Origin: Comamonas sp.
GTDB lineage: Bacteria > Pseudomonadota > Gammaproteobacteria > Burkholderiales > Burkholderiaceae_C
DNA length: 7,648 nt
NCBI GenBank assembly: GCA_018384835.1
Contig: JAHAYB010000350.1
Coordinates: forward strand, 1-7,648
Direction of reading: 5' to 3'
In this document: positions 6,022-7,648 of the stretch, piece by piece
Layout: each line of letters begins with the position of its first letter
Numbering within the stretch: position 1 is the stretch's first letter
The notes under the pieces: generated by a model
The model's database searches: none
Told to the model about the DNA's origin: nothing
The model's input: the letters and a program-made list of their open reading frames with translations, nothing else
Made by a program: the position numbers and the translations under genes

Positions 6022-6128
6022 CATGGGCTTTAAGGGCAGCAAGCAAGCCTAGGCCCTAACGCTGGTTTGCATTACAGGCGGCGCTTGGCGACTTCGGTAG
6101 CCTGGCGCTGTCGCCATAAGGAAAAGCA
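6022..6128 (+). other. 107-nt nuoA-nuoB spacer with inverted repeat
   Basis: No gene is visible here. GGCGAC (6087-6092) can pair with GTCGCC (6110-6115) around 17 nt, ending 2 nt before the nuoB ribosome site AAGGA (6118-6122). A palindrome GCCTAGGC lies at 6047-6054. No terminator-like T-run is present, so nuoA and nuoB are probably on one transcript. Confidence 0.4.
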
Positions 6129-6608
6129 ATGATTGAAGGCGTGATGAAGCAGGGCTTTGTCACCACCAGTTACGACGCGGTGGTGAACTGGGCCAAAACC
6201 GGCTCGATTTGGCCGGTAACGTTTGGTTTGGCGTGTTGCGCTGTAGAGATGATGCACTCAGCCTCAGCGCGTTACGACTTGGCGCGTTTTGGCGCTGAGG
6301 TGTTTCGTGCCTCGCCGCGCCAGTCGGACTTAATGATTGTCGCGGGCACTTTGTGCAACAAAATGGCTCCGGCGCTGCGCAAGGTGTATGACCAGATGTC
6401 CGAGCCGCGCTGGGTAATTTCCATGGGTTCTTGCGCCAATGGCGGCGGCTACTACCACTATAGCTACTCCGTGGTACGTGGCTGTGGCCGCATTGTGCCG
6501 GTGGATGTCTATGTGCCAGGCTGTCCGCCCACGGCAGAGGCGCTGATTTACGGCATCATCCAGTTGCAGCAGAAAATTCGCCGCACCAACACCATTGCCC
6601 GCGTCTAG
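6129..6608 (+). CDS. nuoB: NADH:quinone oxidoreductase subunit B (N2 iron-sulfur subunit)
   Basis: NuoB carries cluster N2, the last [4Fe-4S] centre, which hands electrons to quinone in the peripheral arm of complex I. The 159 residues contain all four expected ligands: the tandem Cys36-Cys37 in [11 protein letters not shown], Cys102 in [11 protein letters not shown] and Cys132 in [14 protein letters not shown]. The segment [22 protein letters not shown] is the standard family core. ATG 6129 is supported by AAGGA (6118-6122) 6 nt upstream. There is no long N-terminal extension, as is normal for betaproteobacterial NuoB. The gene follows nuoA after an unusually long spacer and precedes nuoC by 26 nt, with a separate strong ribosome site for the latter. 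Confidence 0.97.
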   Translation: MIEGVMKQGFVTTSYDAVVNWAKTGSIWPVTFGLACCAVEMMHSASARYDLARFGAEVFRASPRQSDLMIVAGTLCNKMAPALRKVYDQMSEPRWVISMGSCANGGGYYHYSYSVVRGCGRIVPVDVYVPGCPPTAEALIYGIIQLQQKIRRTNTIARV

Positions 6609-6634
6609 GGTCTAGGCCGAGAAAGGAAAACAGC

Positions 6635-7243
6635 ATGTCTAACATTGCTATTACTCCCCAGGCTCTGCGTGACAACGTGGCCAAGGCGCTGGGAAAACTG
6701 GCTAAATCAGTCACCGTGGCACTGGATGAGGTCACGGTAGAAGTCTCTGCCCAAGATTACCTGCAAGCTATGCGCACCTTGCGCGATGCCCCCGGCTGCC
6801 AGTTTGAGCAGTTGATGGATTTGTGCGGCGTGGACTACTCCACCTACCGCGATGTGGGCACCGACGGGCTGCGCTTTGCCGTGGTCTCGCACCTGCTGTC
6901 TATCAGCCTGAACCAGCGTGTGCGTGTACGCGCCTTCTGCCCGGATGATGATTTGCCGGTGATTGATTCGCTCAACGACATCTGGAGCGGTGCCAACTGG
7001 TTTGAGCGCGAAGCCTTTGACCTGTACGGCATCTTGTTTGAAGGGCATAACGACCTGCGCCGCATCCTGACGGACTATGGCTTTATCGGCTACCCCTTCC
7101 GCAAGGACTTCCCGCTGTCTGGCCATATTGAAATGGCTTATGACGAGCAGCAAAAGCGTGTGATTTACCAGCCCGTGACCATCGAGCCGCGTGAAATTAC
7201 CCCGCGCACCATCCGCGAAGACAACTACGGAGGGCTGCACTGA
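6635..7243 (+). CDS. nuoC: NADH:quinone oxidoreductase subunit C (30 kDa subunit)
   Basis: NuoC is a peripheral-arm subunit of complex I without its own cofactor; it packs against NuoD and NuoB. At 202 residues it is a stand-alone NuoC, not the NuoCD fusion found in E. coli. The family signature [18 protein letters not shown] begins at residue 124 and continues as [22 protein letters not shown]. The C-terminus [17 protein letters not shown] is the usual extension toward NuoD. ATG 6635 has AAAGGA (6622-6627) 7 nt upstream. Its stop TGA 7241-7243 is followed at once by TAG, and nuoD starts 39 nt later. No irregularity is seen. Confidence 0.97.
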   Translation: MSNIAITPQALRDNVAKALGKLAKSVTVALDEVTVEVSAQDYLQAMRTLRDAPGCQFEQLMDLCGVDYSTYRDVGTDGLRFAVVSHLLSISLNQRVRVRAFCPDDDLPVIDSLNDIWSGANWFEREAFDLYGILFEGHNDLRRILTDYGFIGYPFRKDFPLSGHIEMAYDEQQKRVIYQPVTIEPREITPRTIREDNYGGLH

Positions 7244-7282
7244 TAGCAAGGGCGCTGCGCCCATGACTATGGCTCAATCACC

Positions 7283-7648
7283 ATGGCTGAAATTAAAAAC
7301 TACTCCCTGAACTTTGGACCGCAGCACCCGGCAGCGCACGGTGTGCTGCGTTTGGTGCTGGAGCTGGACGGCGAGGTGGTGCAACGCGCTGACCCGCACG
7401 TTGGCCTGCTGCACCGCGCTACTGAAAAACTGGCCGAGCACAAAACCTACCTCCAATCCCTGCCGTATATGGACAGGCTGGACTACGTTTCCATGATGTG
7501 CAATGAGCACGCCTACTGCCTGGCCATTGAAAAAATGACAGGCGTGGATGTGCCCATACGCGCCCAGTACATCCGGGTGCTGTTCTCCGAGATTACACGC
7601 CTGCTCAACCACCTTATGTGGCTAGGCTCCAACGGCATGGACTTGGGC
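7283..7648 (+). CDS. nuoD: NADH:quinone oxidoreductase subunit D (49 kDa subunit), 3' truncated by window edge
   Basis: Only the first 122 codons are present; the frame is open to the last base. NuoD forms the quinone-binding pocket together with NuoB. The opening [24 protein letters not shown] and the later [17 protein letters not shown] and [18 protein letters not shown] are typical 49 kDa subunit sequence. His19 (in HPAAHG) and Tyr68 (in DRLDY) are spaced 49 residues apart like the quinone-headgroup His59 and Tyr108 of the bovine subunit. ATG 7283 is the only reasonable start, since the frame is closed at TAG 7244 and no other ATG lies between. It has no evident Shine-Dalgarno, unlike nuoB and nuoC. 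As in other betaproteobacteria, nuoC and nuoD are separate genes. Confidence 0.96.
   Translation, partial: MAEIKNYSLNFGPQHPAAHGVLRLVLELDGEVVQRADPHVGLLHRATEKLAEHKTYLQSLPYMDRLDYVSMMCNEHAYCLAIEKMTGVDVPIRAQYIRVLFSEITRLLNHLMWLGSNGMDLG

Noticed and set aside
6707..7264. Minus-strand open frame of 185 codons opposite nuoC
   Set aside because: It is a mirror of nuoC coding bias, with no ribosome site or domain seen.

Overview
The window reads as ordinary housekeeping chromosome from a betaproteobacterium. Burkholderiales, and within it a Comamonadaceae-like lineage, fits best. The reasons are the gene order rpsO-pnp-tpiA-secG-tRNA-Leu-nuoABCD, the protein sequences themselves, and a base composition that looks moderately GC-rich by eye. 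Every gene lies on the + strand. I see no insertion sequence, phage gene, CRISPR array or toxin/defence gene.

Layout. Bases 1-324 are the 3' end of an RsmB/NOP-type RNA cytosine methyltransferase. Bases 373-1199 hold a broken gene whose second half looks like an FMN-binding split-barrel (pyridoxamine-phosphate-oxidase-like) protein. Its frame is destroyed at a perfect 8-bp tandem duplication, and removing one copy restores a 272-residue frame. Bases 1200-1706 form the rpsO unit: a good sigma70-type promoter, a structured leader, ribosomal protein S15 and a strong intrinsic terminator. Next is a pnp leader that can fold into a long, nearly perfect hairpin (1751-1817), then pnp (1859-4159), which encodes polynucleotide phosphorylase with an unusual Arg/Glu/Pro then Gln/Pro-rich tail. 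tpiA follows after 12 nt, and then secG. Between secG and nuoA (5372-5661) lie two inverted repeats, a probable promoter, a complete tRNA-Leu (anticodon GAG, CCA encoded) and a third inverted repeat. From 5662 to the window edge run nuoA, nuoB, nuoC and the first 122 codons of nuoD, the start of the complex I operon.

How the genes work together. rpsO-pnp repeats the arrangement known from E. coli: S15 gene, terminator, then a hairpin in front of pnp. In E. coli that hairpin is cut by RNase III and used by PNPase to control its own synthesis. tpiA is a glycolytic enzyme and secG is a small subunit of the Sec translocon; both simply share the transcription direction. The nuo genes encode one membrane subunit (A) and the N2-cluster/quinone-site arm (B, C, D) of NADH:quinone oxidoreductase.

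I found no convincing new biological system. The most interesting points are the 8-bp duplication that breaks the gene at 373-1199, the long pnp leader hairpin, the PNPase tail and the cluster of inverted repeats around the tRNA-Leu gene.
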